The notes: generated from the sequence alone by a model not told the origin. Positions 17,468 through 27,176 are shown, counted from the stretch's first letter. The stretch is DNA of 64,000 nt from JAGQPD01 sp020426865 (GCA_041399065.1 JAWKTN010000011.1:216187-280186); one strand, 5' to 3'. Numbers and translations: made by a program.

Positions 17468-19009
17468 GAATGGCACTTAGATTTCTGTAACTCCTTGCCG
17501 CATCAGACGTTTTAGTTCCCATCTCGGCTTGGTCATCTGGGCTGCTGTTCTGGGCTTCCGTTTCCTCTTTCGAGGTTCATAGCGATCTGGGCGGTCGGCC
17601 ACGCGGTGGTTGGCAATGGCATCGAGGACTTGCTCATATAACGCTTTTCGAGCTGCCAAGGTGCTCAAGTCTTTCGTAGCCAACAAGGGCTGAAACGCTT
17701 CGAGCGTTTGTAATGTTCCCTTAAAACTAATGGTTCTCGGTTCGATTCGATGCCGACTCGCTGCCTGGGCCATTACTGTGCGGATCAGGTTGTTGGCAAG
17801 GATGTGCGTCCAGATCTCCTTGCGGACCATCTCCGGAGTCTTGCAGCGAAGCACGTCCATTTGCAGAGTTACTTTGATGTTTCTTAAGTCAAGTTCGTGA
17901 TTCCATCTCGAGCGAAAAAGATTAGCGAGGTCTTCCTTGCTTGCCTCATTGGGATCTAAGATGGTGGTCACGACGATGATTTCCTTGGTACGGAAGCCCG
18001 GCTGAGTGACGCGCACGCGAACTTCACGAACCTCCATGCAATCAGGAAACGTGCGGTAGGTCGCTCGGTCAAGATCGCGCATCCACGGCTTGGGCCAACG
18101 TACAATGTGGTCATCCTTTCCGAGTCGTGTACCACGCCGAAAGTTCGCGCTGCGAAGCGCCTTGTTGAGGCGACTGACGGAATCGACACCACGTTGCTTG
18201 AGCTGATACATCTCACGCCACGTGGACATCAGTGCATCGGTGAGGAGCACGTCACCCTGTGAAAACATGCCGCTCAGCTGACGAAGCATCGTCAATTCGC
18301 CTTGGCCTTTGCCGGCGTAACGGCAAATCGCCAGATCTCGCACGGCGCCACACGCCAAGGAAACGATCGTGCAGACCCGGGCGATAGGGAAACCCAATCC
18401 GCGCCTCTGATTATAAAGCTGCGGATACGCCTTTTGATTCGCAGGTGTATCCGGCATAGACACCGTCGTTCCGTCGAACATGTAGACGGCCCGCCCCTTC
18501 CACAGCCATTTCCGGTCGACCTGATCGTCCAGTGAGCGACCTACTTGACGCGCCGTCGTCGAAAAAAACTCTTCTGGCAGACGTTTTCTGGCCTGGCAAT
18601 ACGCACCCGTGTCCGAAGAGCACGTGCCAAGCCCACGAGCCGCGCGGTGTGCGATCCACCGTGCGACAGCGGCGCGGCACGAATGGTCCGTGCTCATCAC
18701 TTGACTTAGGAAAATCCAGAGCGTGGCGAGCGGCGTATAAATCCGATCGTTCCACGAGAACTTGATGGTCGTCAGCGCCTTAGAAACCAAATCGGCTGTC
18801 AATACGCTCGTGAATGCTAGCTCCCCTTCCTGCAAAAACTGCCGCTTCAAGAAGTCGAATTGCTGGCGTTCCGTCCCTCCGCTAAAACTGCCCATAGCAG
18901 TGGCCTCCTTGCCGAAAATGGATTTGTGACAAAACCCATCTAGCGGAAAGGAGGCCATTGTTCTATATCATTATCCACCAATCACTTACGCAAAATCTAA
19001 GTGCCATTC
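17468..19009 (-). mobile_element. IS4-family insertion sequence, complete
   Basis: 1542 bp bounded by perfect 17-bp terminal inverted repeats (GAATGGCACTTAGATTT at 17468-17484 and its complement at 18993-19009). The 11-bp direct repeat GTCTTCCTCAC on each side (17457-17467 and 19010-19020) is the target-site duplication. IS4 elements usually make 10-13 bp duplications. Perfect ends and duplication indicate a recent insertion into the intergenic sequence that carries the 33-bp repeat. Confidence 0.95.
17477..18958 (-). CDS. IS4-family transposase
   Basis: 493 aa, full length for the family. DDE motifs are visible: MFDGTTVSMPDT (first Asp), DVLLTDALMSTW (second Asp), and SRWNHELDLRNIKVTLQMD, where the Glu lies in the IS4 'Y-REK'-like box. 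The start at 18958 lies within the element; a second Met (MGSFSGG) 21 codons later is an alternative. The gene fills almost the whole element and its stop lies inside the left terminal repeat. The reading frame is intact, so the element is probably still mobile. Confidence 0.93.
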   Translation of the reverse strand: MASFPLDGFCHKSIFGKEATAMGSFSGGTERQQFDFLKRQFLQEGELAFTSVLTADLVSKALTTIKFSWNDRIYTPLATLWIFLSQVMSTDHSCRAAVARWIAHRAARGLGTCSSDTGAYCQARKRLPEEFFSTTARQVGRSLDDQVDRKWLWKGRAVYMFDGTTVSMPDTPANQKAYPQLYNQRRGLGFPIARVCTIVSLACGAVRDLAICRYAGKGQGELTMLRQLSGMFSQGDVLLTDALMSTWREMYQLKQRGVDSVSRLNKALRSANFRRGTRLGKDDHIVRWPKPWMRDLDRATYRTFPDCMEVREVRVRVTQPGFRTKEIIVVTTILDPNEASKEDLANLFRSRWNHELDLRNIKVTLQMDVLRCKTPEMVRKEIWTHILANNLIRTVMAQAASRHRIEPRTISFKGTLQTLEAFQPLLATKDLSTLAARKALYEQVLDAIANHRVADRPDRYEPRKRKRKPRTAAQMTKPRWELKRLMRQGVTEI

Positions 19010-19050
19010 GTCTTCCTCACCTCGGGCACTTACGCCGGAATGACACGCTG

Positions 19051-19083
19051 ATGGCGACTTCGTGCGAAATGACGGAACCTCAT
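19051..19083 (+). repeat. 33-bp dispersed repeat, copy 2
   Basis: Same 33-bp block as at 12137-12169 (contains CGTGCGAAATGACGGAACC). It lies 31 bases beyond the right target duplication of the IS4 element. Confidence 0.6.
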
Positions 19084-19229
19084 GAGCGTACAAGGGGGCG
19101 CTCCCGACCGAAACGAATACGCATGGCAGCTGACGCCTTGGCCGCCGGGCGCTTCCGTGCTTGATCGTTATCCAAAGCTGTGTGACAAGACCTGAAAGCA
19201 ATCTAATCCAGGACGACTCCTACTTCGGC

Positions 19230-21656
19230 CTACCTCGTCTCCAGGCCCTGCTCGATGTCCGAAATATGGTTGACGACCGCTGAAAAGATGTCAGACAAAA
19301 CCCTGCGGGCATCAGCGTCGGTCAAATGTTCCACTTGCCACTCGAGATACCTCGTAATGACCCTCGCGCGCCCTAGACGGTCGTGTATGTCTTGTGCGTC
19401 TCTTATTAAGGCGCGAGCTTCGTCGTCAAGTACCGGCGTGTCCACCGTCACAGCGTCCATATAGTCAAAAGTACGCACTAATGTTGTGATGTGGTAGCTG
19501 CCTAAACTTGTGATTCGCACCTCCGAACCGAGCAGGGGTGCTTCTTTCTCGCGGTCTCGATATTCGTCTTGCCCTTCGAGGCAATCGCGTTTCACTAGAA
19601 GCGATAACGTGTCCGTAGTGTGGCTGGCTGAGTAGCCGATGGACGCCATAAAGTCTTGAAGCGTCGCGACGGCAATGAAGCCGTATCTAGCGACGCTATT
19701 CGCGTGCCGCTGGCAATAATCGAGCAGAAGGACTCGCGAGAAATGTTCTGAGGGGTCCGCGTGTTGTATGTCAAATAGGTTGGTAAAGAGGGACGTATTC
19801 GGCTCAAAGTGAACGTATGGACCGTATATCATCGCCCGTAAAGTCTCGTGGGCCGCGAGGGTATACCCCCCCGAACTGTTCAGTATAGAAATGATCTTGT
19901 GTGTGTTTAGATGCTGGCTAGTCACCACCTTCTTCACGTAGTCCATTACTTTACGGATATTCCCGTTCGATACAGCTTCGTACTGCTTCGCAAGTGCCCG
20001 ATTGCGGTGAATTGACTGGTCGCACATGGAGAAGAAACGCGACGCATCAGGCAACTGCTCCTCCGCCTCATCATCGAACCGCTCATGGATATAGGCTTCG
20101 GGGGCAAGTTCTCGGGCGGCATATCGGGATGCATACTGGAACCGCTTCCTAAGCACGATCCCAATGTCAGGTTGGGGGATCACCAAAGTCCGCGGTGCCA
20201 TCGTGTCCAGTACACCGGATGCGCTGGACCGCTGCATGGTGCCAGGCCGTAGACAGACGAATACCAAAACCCCCCAATCATTCGCCATTGCTGCGGCCCG
20301 CAAGAATGCCTGTTCCTGAATGTCGTCACCACGGCGGTCCAAATTGTCGAAGAATACGGCCACTGACTTGCGGTGGGACCGACGAATGAACTTCATCACG
20401 TGGGCCATGTATCGTTCGGACTCATTGGTGAACGACTCAAGGAACGTTACTTCGGCTTTTGCAAGTTCGTCGGGATTGTCATTCAGCAACACGCCGCGCG
20501 GGGACTTGTGGAAATCTTCCAATTCCTGCTTCAGAACTCGCCGCACAAAATGGTCGTCTGCAAATGCGATCTTGTACGCCTTCAGTTGTTCTTGGACCTG
20601 CCTCATGACAAATCTGGGCACTTCGGCGGCAGTAGCGGGAGTACGCAAAAAGTTCAGATCGATTTGGATGTATTTCCTGGACAAGATGTCTTTTGCCTCA
20701 ATGTGACGCAGGTATTTCAGAAATGTGGATTTTCCATGGCCGATCCGTCCGAGAATTACCACAGGTTGTTCGCGGTCGGATCGTTCCTGATGTTCCAGCA
20801 CGGACTTTCGCGTTGCGGGCCTGACTGTGGCGGCAGCTAGTCGCTCGTCGGTTGCCGCGCGCTGAGACAACAACGTGTGCGCAGTTCTCAGCATATCCTC
20901 AGATGGCTCAGACGGGATGTAACAGTTACGCAAGAACAGTTCATTGTCTTGATCCCCGTCAATGGCGTCCCAGATGAGTTGCAGCACCCCACCAACCGCG
21001 TGCGACAAGACATTACGTTCGGCATCGATGGGATAGCCATTGATTTTTGTGGACAGCTTTGGTGGAGCTGGCGCGCGGCGGGCGTCCAGAAGCATCCGAC
21101 TGGGTAGGTTCGACCGAATGGCCATCGGACTGAAAGATTCGAAAAACAGTCTGAACTTGCGGGACTTTATTGCTTCTAGTGATTCGAAAACATAGATCAG
21201 CCGATCTTCCACAGGCTGGTTCGGGACGAACGTCATGGTAAGCAGCCACTGGTGGCCGTTCGATATGGCGGAATAGCGAGCGCCCCGCTGATTGGCATAG
21301 TTTTGAGCCTGCGAAAGCGCGGCGGCGGCCTCCTTGCACTCAGTTGCAAGGAGACCAAATGGAACAGGCTCAGAGGGGTATTCCCGGTCGTGCAGGACAA
21401 ACGTTGTTCCTTTACGCTTCGCCTCCAGAACCAGCGAGCAATGGGGCCGACCGAACTCGTAATCCAGATAGCCAACGTTCCTGACGTACTCCTCAGGCCA
21501 AACATCATTCTCGTCCCACCGCAAGACTTTGAACAGTATCTGGTCAATGAAGCGCATCCGCGTTTTCGCCTCGTTAACGTCCTCGCCTGGCTTGAGGGTA
21601 TCGCATAGCTCTCGGAATGCTTGGTGTGCGTCGTCAGCCAGCCATTGGGTCGTCAT
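19230..21656 (-). CDS. Nuclease-like (PD-(D/E)xK) and P-loop NTPase fusion, defence candidate
   Basis: 808 aa from the ATG at 21656 (MTTQWLADDAHQ); the frame extends to 21785 but has no better start. The N-terminal ~200 residues look like a type I restriction HSDR_N-like nuclease: VGYLDYEFG (Asp ~62) followed by LVLEAKRKG (E-x-K ~77-79) and a long helix with QAQNYANQRGARYSAISNG. A P-loop NTPase follows with GRIGHGKST (~303) and VAVFFDNLDRRG (~433). A ~350-residue mostly helical C-terminus completes it. Nuclease-STAND fusions of this layout are common in anti-phage proteins such as Avs types; no exact family is claimed. It lies between an IS4 element and a mobilisation region, and is transcribed alone. 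Confidence 0.7.
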   Translation of the reverse strand: MTTQWLADDAHQAFRELCDTLKPGEDVNEAKTRMRFIDQILFKVLRWDENDVWPEEYVRNVGYLDYEFGRPHCSLVLEAKRKGTTFVLHDREYPSEPVPFGLLATECKEAAAALSQAQNYANQRGARYSAISNGHQWLLTMTFVPNQPVEDRLIYVFESLEAIKSRKFRLFFESFSPMAIRSNLPSRMLLDARRAPAPPKLSTKINGYPIDAERNVLSHAVGGVLQLIWDAIDGDQDNELFLRNCYIPSEPSEDMLRTAHTLLSQRAATDERLAAATVRPATRKSVLEHQERSDREQPVVILGRIGHGKSTFLKYLRHIEAKDILSRKYIQIDLNFLRTPATAAEVPRFVMRQVQEQLKAYKIAFADDHFVRRVLKQELEDFHKSPRGVLLNDNPDELAKAEVTFLESFTNESERYMAHVMKFIRRSHRKSVAVFFDNLDRRGDDIQEQAFLRAAAMANDWGVLVFVCLRPGTMQRSSASGVLDTMAPRTLVIPQPDIGIVLRKRFQYASRYAARELAPEAYIHERFDDEAEEQLPDASRFFSMCDQSIHRNRALAKQYEAVSNGNIRKVMDYVKKVVTSQHLNTHKIISILNSSGGYTLAAHETLRAMIYGPYVHFEPNTSLFTNLFDIQHADPSEHFSRVLLLDYCQRHANSVARYGFIAVATLQDFMASIGYSASHTTDTLSLLVKRDCLEGQDEYRDREKEAPLLGSEVRITSLGSYHITTLVRTFDYMDAVTVDTPVLDDEARALIRDAQDIHDRLGRARVITRYLEWQVEHLTDADARRVLSDIFSAVVNHISDIEQGLETR

Positions 21657-22625
21657 CTTGCTCTCACATTGAAATGGAAGTTGTGTTCGCAGTCCCGCTG
21701 ACATAGGCAGTTCGCCTTGCCAAAGAGGGGTGTGTGCGGTTGGGCGCCCGCCAATAGTACTTCGCATAATTGTCGCAATAAACACGGGAACCTACAAGGA
21801 TTGCCGGAGGGGAGATCTGAGGTTCGCAATATTCGACCGCCAATACTTCAGGCGAAAAGAACGGCATGAGTGCAATTCATGCCGACACCTCCGAATCATC
21901 TGGAAGAAACCTATTAGGTTCTAATCTAACGCCACGTCTTGATGACCAGTGCGCACATCGGTTTCATCGACCGACTCTTGGCCTAGCGCACTCAGGGCGT
22001 GTCCTTGTGCGCGAATGTGCGCAGAAACCGGCAACAGATAAGCGCCGCCGCATCGAAACGTATGCGGCAGCCATGTCGGCTGGTTCGAGGGAACGTCCGA
22101 TAATTGCCGGTCCGTGCGGATGCAAAGCAACTGTCTAGGCTATTCGGGATTCGACCGCCGACACACGGGCGACGCGGGTAGGGTACGTTTTTCTTGTGCA
22201 AGATAGATGTAACCGTTCACGACAGCTACATGAGATGGGGGTATTAAATAAGCCGGTGTCATAAGGCAAGAAACCAAGGGGCCTTGCTTTGGAACTGGTC
22301 AAGGAGCAGCTTGATTGCAGTCCAGAATTGAACGATCAGTTGTATTTGTCGCTTAAGCTTGGTTGTCGGAATTCGATGGCTGGATCGCCGGGCTTGCGTC
22401 GCGCAATCCGAAGATTGGTGAATTCTCGCAACAGCCTTTGTCTCGATCGTTGGCGAGCGAGGGGGACCGTCTCCTGGTGACAATTGGAATCCAACTACGT
22501 GTTGAATAACCCCGCTCCTGCCAGTTAGCAAATCGAGGGGGGAGCAAGCTCCGGACTGATGGTCAGACAAAACACGCAGAGAGTCAAGATTCATTCGGGC
22601 ATGTTGTGGGCACCAATTTCGCGGA
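21657..22625. other. Intergenic region with a dispersed repeat
   Basis: About 970 bases without a convincing gene. It carries the second copy of the dispersed repeat (22092-22180). Otherwise only short overlapping frames occur. Confidence 0.5.
22092..22180 (+). repeat. Dispersed intergenic repeat, copy 2
   Basis: Starts AACGTCCGATAA, then CCGTGCGGATGC, TTCGGGATTCG, CCGCCGACACACGGGCGACG. The blocks match 11765-11860 in order. The match is interrupted by unlike spacers, as expected for an old family. Confidence 0.6.
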
Positions 22626-24809
22626 CTACCTTCGAATCGTCACCAATCGGACCTTAACACCTGTCTGTCTGAATGCGTCGATCCCGCTAAATGCACCATC
22701 CGGCAAGCTTTCGATCTCGGCTCCTAACGTGTCCAGCCACTCACGGAAGGCGATCGACTTGGTGTCGGATCGAAAAAACGGCCCTTCGCAAACGACCGAT
22801 ACGAGTCGTCCGTTGGGAGCGAGTAGATCATAGGCGTGGCGGACATGATCGATATCGGCGGCGTTTCCAAACGGCGGGTTCATGATGATGCGGTCAAATG
22901 TCGTGCCTTCGAAGGTCAGGAAATCCTGAAACGTCACATCGTACCCTTTGGCCGCTAGCACTCTTGCCAGTGTGCGGTTTAATTCGATGGCGGTAATCGA
23001 GCAGTCGGGATGCTCGGCACCAATGAGATCGAGAATATCCCCCTTGCCGCAGGACGGCTCCAGCACGCTGTTTCCTGGCTCAATCTCTGCCAGTTCAATC
23101 ATCCGTTCGACGATCGAGGTAGGCGTGGGAAAGAAGTCCGGTAATTTCAATCCTCGGAGCGCGTCCTCGGCCTTTCTAACCGGATCGTCCCCGCAAGCGT
23201 GCGCAACGTGAGGTAGAAATTCTCGTAAGGCTGAGCGGAGCTCGTGAATATCGTGGATGTTGGCAGCGCGTAGCCGCTTATAGTCCTCGATGCTTCGTTC
23301 CAGCCACTTTGTGTCAAACCCGGTCGCTTTCGCACGGGCAAGAAACTCGACCAGATCGCGAATGTCATACTCGTCCGTGAACGCGACATACTCATCGGCC
23401 CGGTGGATCCTTTTCGCCATTGCCCGCGCGGAGTTTTTGCAGCCGGGGCGACTGCCGACAGTAGCGATCGCCTCCTCGATCGATCGCTTGTAGAGTCGGG
23501 GGAATGGATATTCGGCGAACCGGATATCGGTGTGCTCTGGTTTGCGGTGTCGAGCCGCCTCATAATGATCGTAGGTGACGCGGTTACCGGCGTTTTCTTC
23601 CGCTCGATGCTGCTGTCGGTTCCGTTCGTTCTTGGAACGGTTTAGAAGTGACTGCAACAATTCGACCTGGGTTCGATGGCGTAGTCCATCCAGATAGGTT
23701 GACTGCCCAGCTTGGAGCGATGCGGCGATCGAGTCGATGGTGGCGGCAAGCGCTTTTTCAGCATACGCACGCCCCCGAATTCCAGCCGCCATCTCCGCGC
23801 GTCGGACGGTGTTTTTAAGCTTCTCGCTGTCTGCCTCCAATGTTTCCTCGGCGCTGCGGCGGAGGCCCTTGGCCAGTTCCGTTAGGCGATCAGCTGCCGA
23901 TTGTTCTTTGCGGTTCTTTCTGGCTTCTAGCTCGTCTTGTCGGTCAACGTCACTGTTTAGCAATGCGGCGAATTTGCGAGCGGATTCTTCGCTTAGAAAC
24001 TGAAATCCCGAGTCTGATTTCTTAAACGAGCTGTACCAACCTCCAAGCATCTTTGCCTTGCGGTTTAGCTCTTGGTAGGTATCGCGTTCAACACGGTCAG
24101 CAAGCTGCACGATCCAGAGTTTGGCCTGCCGCTTTTCGTGGAATCCCTCTTTAATGGTGAGCGATACGGTCGACGCATCACGTAGCTCGAATTGGGGTAC
24201 GGTTGTAGGTAGATCGGCGGCTCTTGCTTCGCGACTACGCTCGGCAAGCAGTGCATCGAATTGGGCGAGTTGGTCATCCGTCAATGCGCCTTCACAACGT
24301 TTCGCGACAAAACTGTGGAACTCTGCCAGGGTTTCCGGATTGGACAGGGCCTTTTCCGCGGCTTCTCGTGAACATCTCCGTTCGTCGTAGTAGTTTTGCA
24401 AGTCCCGATCCGACTGAGCGTGGACGACACGTGATAGTGCCGCTTCGAACGACTCGGACATGGGGTTGTAGCCGAATGAATCGCCCAGGTGGAAGGAGCG
24501 GAGCAGGGAGCGATAGACGCTAGCCGCGTTCTCTTTTTTGTTGTTGCGATTGGCGGACCAATTGCCGAGATTAGCGGCCAGGGCCTTGAGTTTTTTTGCG
24601 TCAAAACGGGCAAGCAGATCGGCAACAAAATGCTCTTTGGCAGCGACCATCCGGTCAAAATGTTCGATAAGTACCCCAATCTCAAGCGATCCGTCCGAAA
24701 GTTGCCGTCTGTACTCGCGGTGTTCGTCCAGCGTGTAGTTGGCCTGAACCAATATTGCTACACGATCTGAATTGTTAGCACTGCCTGATTTTGTATTTCC
24801 CTGTTCCAT
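22626..24809 (-). CDS. Large N6-adenine-type DNA methyltransferase of a mobile element
   Basis: 727 aa from the ATG at 24809, which is preceded by GGAGGA; the frame continues upstream to 25040 without a better signal. The N-terminal ~500 residues are charged and largely helical, with no family recognised (a DUF3560-like part is possible). The last ~190 residues form a class I methyltransferase: SVLEPSCGKGDILD (motif I, ~585) and IIMNPPFGN (motif IV NPPF, ~643). NPPF is typical of N6-adenine enzymes. It is the distal gene of the mobilisation cluster, and mobile elements often carry such methylases to escape restriction. No matching restriction enzyme is adjacent. Confidence 0.82.
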   Translation of the reverse strand: MEQGNTKSGSANNSDRVAILVQANYTLDEHREYRRQLSDGSLEIGVLIEHFDRMVAAKEHFVADLLARFDAKKLKALAANLGNWSANRNNKKENAASVYRSLLRSFHLGDSFGYNPMSESFEAALSRVVHAQSDRDLQNYYDERRCSREAAEKALSNPETLAEFHSFVAKRCEGALTDDQLAQFDALLAERSREARAADLPTTVPQFELRDASTVSLTIKEGFHEKRQAKLWIVQLADRVERDTYQELNRKAKMLGGWYSSFKKSDSGFQFLSEESARKFAALLNSDVDRQDELEARKNRKEQSAADRLTELAKGLRRSAEETLEADSEKLKNTVRRAEMAAGIRGRAYAEKALAATIDSIAASLQAGQSTYLDGLRHRTQVELLQSLLNRSKNERNRQQHRAEENAGNRVTYDHYEAARHRKPEHTDIRFAEYPFPRLYKRSIEEAIATVGSRPGCKNSARAMAKRIHRADEYVAFTDEYDIRDLVEFLARAKATGFDTKWLERSIEDYKRLRAANIHDIHELRSALREFLPHVAHACGDDPVRKAEDALRGLKLPDFFPTPTSIVERMIELAEIEPGNSVLEPSCGKGDILDLIGAEHPDCSITAIELNRTLARVLAAKGYDVTFQDFLTFEGTTFDRIIMNPPFGNAADIDHVRHAYDLLAPNGRLVSVVCEGPFFRSDTKSIAFREWLDTLGAEIESLPDGAFSGIDAFRQTGVKVRLVTIRR

Positions 24810-24860
24810 GGATTCCTCCAACGATGCGGCATGATTGCCGATAGTCGAGGGATCCTCTGT

Positions 24861-24934
24861 GCACGGAAGGTCAAGGGGAAGTCTTTGCCCGGAGGGCAAA
24901 GCAGCAGACCGCAGGTCGGCCCTTGACTCCGTGC
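24861..24934. ncRNA. Candidate three-way-junction structured element
   Basis: The outer stem pairs GCACGGA (24861-24867) with TCCGTGC (24928-24934) and TCAAGG (24871-24876) with CCTTGA (24921-24926). Inside are two hairpins: CTTTGCCC-GGA-GGGCAAAG (24883-24901, perfect 8 bp) and GACC-GCA-GGTC (24907-24917). It lies in the gap between the CHC2 gene and the methyltransferase gene. It could be a leader RNA, a processing site, or a single-strand or transfer origin of the element. Confidence 0.5.
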
Positions 24935-25140
24935 TACAATGGGAGAAGCTGACGGTAGATGACTTCTCTTTGCAATCATCACTCCATTGGAACGTAAGTT
25001 GTTTTTCGGTTTGCTGTCGTGTCACAGCAGATAGTGCCACGAAGCGGGCTGCTATTCAAATACGATTCGGCGTAGTCACACGGGAGTCACCTCCCAACGA
25101 GCGAGAACCGGTGGGCTCGTCTACTTCGAATCGATCGACG

Positions 25141-25749
25141 CTACCTATGCGAAGAAAGGTACGGCACTTCGATACCTGTTGCCTGACACAGTTCGAGAGC
25201 TGCATCGTAAAGCGGCGAACCGGTAAAAGCTTGCCATAGGTCCAGCTGGTTGCCCTTGGAGCCACAGGAGAAGCACTGGAACATATGTGTGTCGATGTTG
25301 ACTGAGAAAGAACGGGATCGAGGGTTCGAGCTTTGGTGTACTGGACACGCACCTCGGAGTTGTGCGCCGCTATGTGAGCGGGGCTCCCAACCGATGAGTG
25401 CGAGGACGGCAGCCATTGGCACGGCCTCGCGAATAGCTCGGTAGTCGATCGGGCGCCGAGCGCTGATGTGTGTTTGGTCAATAGAGGGTACCGGTGGCTT
25501 GGTTGAAGTGTCAAATCGAAAACTCGTAGGTCGCGGGAAGACCGTTTGCTCGTGAAACAGCGCTGGGCTCGCGACGAGTGCCGCATTCTCGGTGTGACGA
25601 ACAGTCGCATTACTGTAGCACAAATACTCGCAACCGAGGCCATTTTCAATGGCCGTGACACAATTCGGCGAGCGTATCACCACTAATTGTGGTGGACTAT
25701 CACGATGTCCGTTAGCGTCAAAACTGCTGTGTTGATGTCTTCTCTCCAT
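25141..25749 (-). CDS. CHC2-type zinc-finger protein (DnaG primase N-domain-like)
   Basis: 202 aa. The C-terminal ~100 residues carry a CHC2-like zinc ribbon: LRGACPVHQSS....SFSVNIDTHMFQCFSCGSKGNQLDLW, with Cys, His, Cys, Cys in DnaG order. The N-terminal half is not recognised. There is no TOPRIM catalytic domain, so it cannot prime alone. Such short proteins occur on plasmids and integrative elements and may bind single-stranded DNA or help a separate primase. It is in line with the relaxase and methyltransferase genes. A stable hairpin ends 14 bases before its ATG. Confidence 0.75.
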   Translation of the reverse strand: MERRHQHSSFDANGHRDSPPQLVVIRSPNCVTAIENGLGCEYLCYSNATVRHTENAALVASPALFHEQTVFPRPTSFRFDTSTKPPVPSIDQTHISARRPIDYRAIREAVPMAAVLALIGWEPRSHSGAQLRGACPVHQSSNPRSRSFSVNIDTHMFQCFSCGSKGNQLDLWQAFTGSPLYDAALELCQATGIEVPYLSSHR

Positions 25750-25762
25750 TGGCGATGAGGGG

Positions 25763-25800
25763 GTGACAAAGGTGGCTAGGCTGTCCTAGCCCGCTGTCAC
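25763..25800 (-). promoter_or_regulatory. Stable hairpin in the 5' leader of the CHC2 gene
   Basis: On the coding strand the outer arms are GTGACA/TGTCAC (25795-25800 and 25763-25768), separated by a small internal loop from a perfect inner stem, GGCTAGG/CCTAGCC, with a 4-base loop. The structure ends 14 bases from the start codon at 25749. It could limit translation or mark a processing or termination point. Confidence 0.45.
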
Positions 25801-25955
25801 TACCTAGGATATCACGTGGTCCAATGCTACTCAAACTGTGGGACCGATCGTTAAGTGGAACGTTACATGGTGCAATCCCCAGCGCAAGAAACGACGTGTT
25901 GCCATCGGTGAGCACGGACCGTCTGGACGCGAATTGCTGAGTTGTTCGCAATGGG

Positions 25956-27176
25956 CTATGGCGATTCGCTGTTTTCAAAAAGCCGGTATCGTCTAAGCTT
26001 GCGAAGTTTCTCGAGAACTTTGGTATTCGTGGTTCGCTGGCTTGGCTTTCCTTCAGGACGCTGGACCTGCGGTGAGGGATCCGGCGGATTAGTGGGCGAA
26101 ATCCCAACGTCTGCGGGTGGCGAAGTGATCGACCGTCTGGGACCAACAGTTGGTGCTTCCGCGAGGCCGGTTTGAGTCAAATGATCGATTGCTTCGGCCG
26201 CGGAGGTTGGAACTAATGGGGCATTCAAAGGTAGCTTAATGCTCCTCAGCTTCCTACCCTGCGCATCAACGAAATCTGGGTGAAAGTCCCAGTTGAGATT
26301 TAGCCGGTAGGGAAGGTCGGAAATGGATGTTTGGCGATCGTACCAGGTTGGGGAGCCTTGAGATTTCGTGGCGTAGTATGGGCGTGCTGTCTTTGGACAG
26401 TAGTAGTAGGCTAACTCACCGGGCATCAGTTGAATGTGTGACTCAAACGGGTAGTCTTCGCGTCGATACGCGATCGACGGAAGATTGACGCAAGAAACAC
26501 GATGTTCCATACGGTCCACCTTCTCACATATGTCGACAACAAAAACACATCTGGACTCGATATGTTCGAGGAGCAGAGCCTCGGAAGTACGATTTTGAAG
26601 CGACCTAGAAAACTCTGTTGCAAAGAGTTGGCGAATGTGGGTTGTATATGCTGTAAACTTGGGGTGCGATGGGCGGGAGATCTCTATTCTATTTGGAAAC
26701 AAGTTTACCTTGGCGTTGGCGATAGGTGGATGGACAACTGAAGTGAGTTGCCAAGTGCCTGTCTGCGAGTTGCCAAGATTGGGAAGGGAAAGATAATACG
26801 ATCCTCCGGAGGAGATTGGAGACAGTTTGTAGTCGTTGTCTTTAAACCCGGTTAGAAGAAGCGGCACCGATGGGGGAATCGGATCGCCGGATGAGGACGG
26901 CAAGACCGTCAAATAGTAGGGAAATTCGTTGCTAGGCGGCATCGGCTGCAGTTCGAACAGGTACTGCCGGATATGGGAATTCTCAAAGCGACGAATTCCA
27001 ATGGGATGTCCGAATTCTTCTCGTCCCATAAGGTGGACTTCGCCGTCGGGCCGGATGGAGAAACCCTTTTCGGCGGGAACATGCTCGAGCGTCCATCTGG
27101 AATCTTTGTAGCAAAGGACGGGAAACTGGCCGGATACGTCAATTCCAATTGTCTGATCGGTCGCTGGTTGGGGCAT
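25956..27176 (-). CDS. Hypothetical protein of the mobilisation cluster
   Basis: 406 aa, no family recognised. AGGA lies about 7 bases before the ATG. The protein looks soluble with many beta strands. The last ~90 residues are Pro/Thr-rich and end in a basic patch (KVLEKLRKLRRYRLF), suggesting a flexible tail that may touch DNA or a partner. It starts 24 bases after the relaxase stop and is likely co-transcribed with it. By position it may help in transfer or element maintenance; that is inference from context only. Confidence 0.6.
   Translation of the reverse strand: MPQPATDQTIGIDVSGQFPVLCYKDSRWTLEHVPAEKGFSIRPDGEVHLMGREEFGHPIGIRRFENSHIRQYLFELQPMPPSNEFPYYLTVLPSSSGDPIPPSVPLLLTGFKDNDYKLSPISSGGSYYLSLPNLGNSQTGTWQLTSVVHPPIANAKVNLFPNRIEISRPSHPKFTAYTTHIRQLFATEFSRSLQNRTSEALLLEHIESRCVFVVDICEKVDRMEHRVSCVNLPSIAYRREDYPFESHIQLMPGELAYYYCPKTARPYYATKSQGSPTWYDRQTSISDLPYRLNLNWDFHPDFVDAQGRKLRSIKLPLNAPLVPTSAAEAIDHLTQTGLAEAPTVGPRRSITSPPADVGISPTNPPDPSPQVQRPEGKPSQRTTNTKVLEKLRKLRRYRLFENSESP

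Noticed and set aside
22626..24809. Restriction-modification system
   Set aside because: The methyltransferase is clear, but no restriction endonuclease or specificity gene is adjacent. The nuclease-like protein at 19230-21656 is separated by a ~970-base gap, so it is not assigned as a partner.
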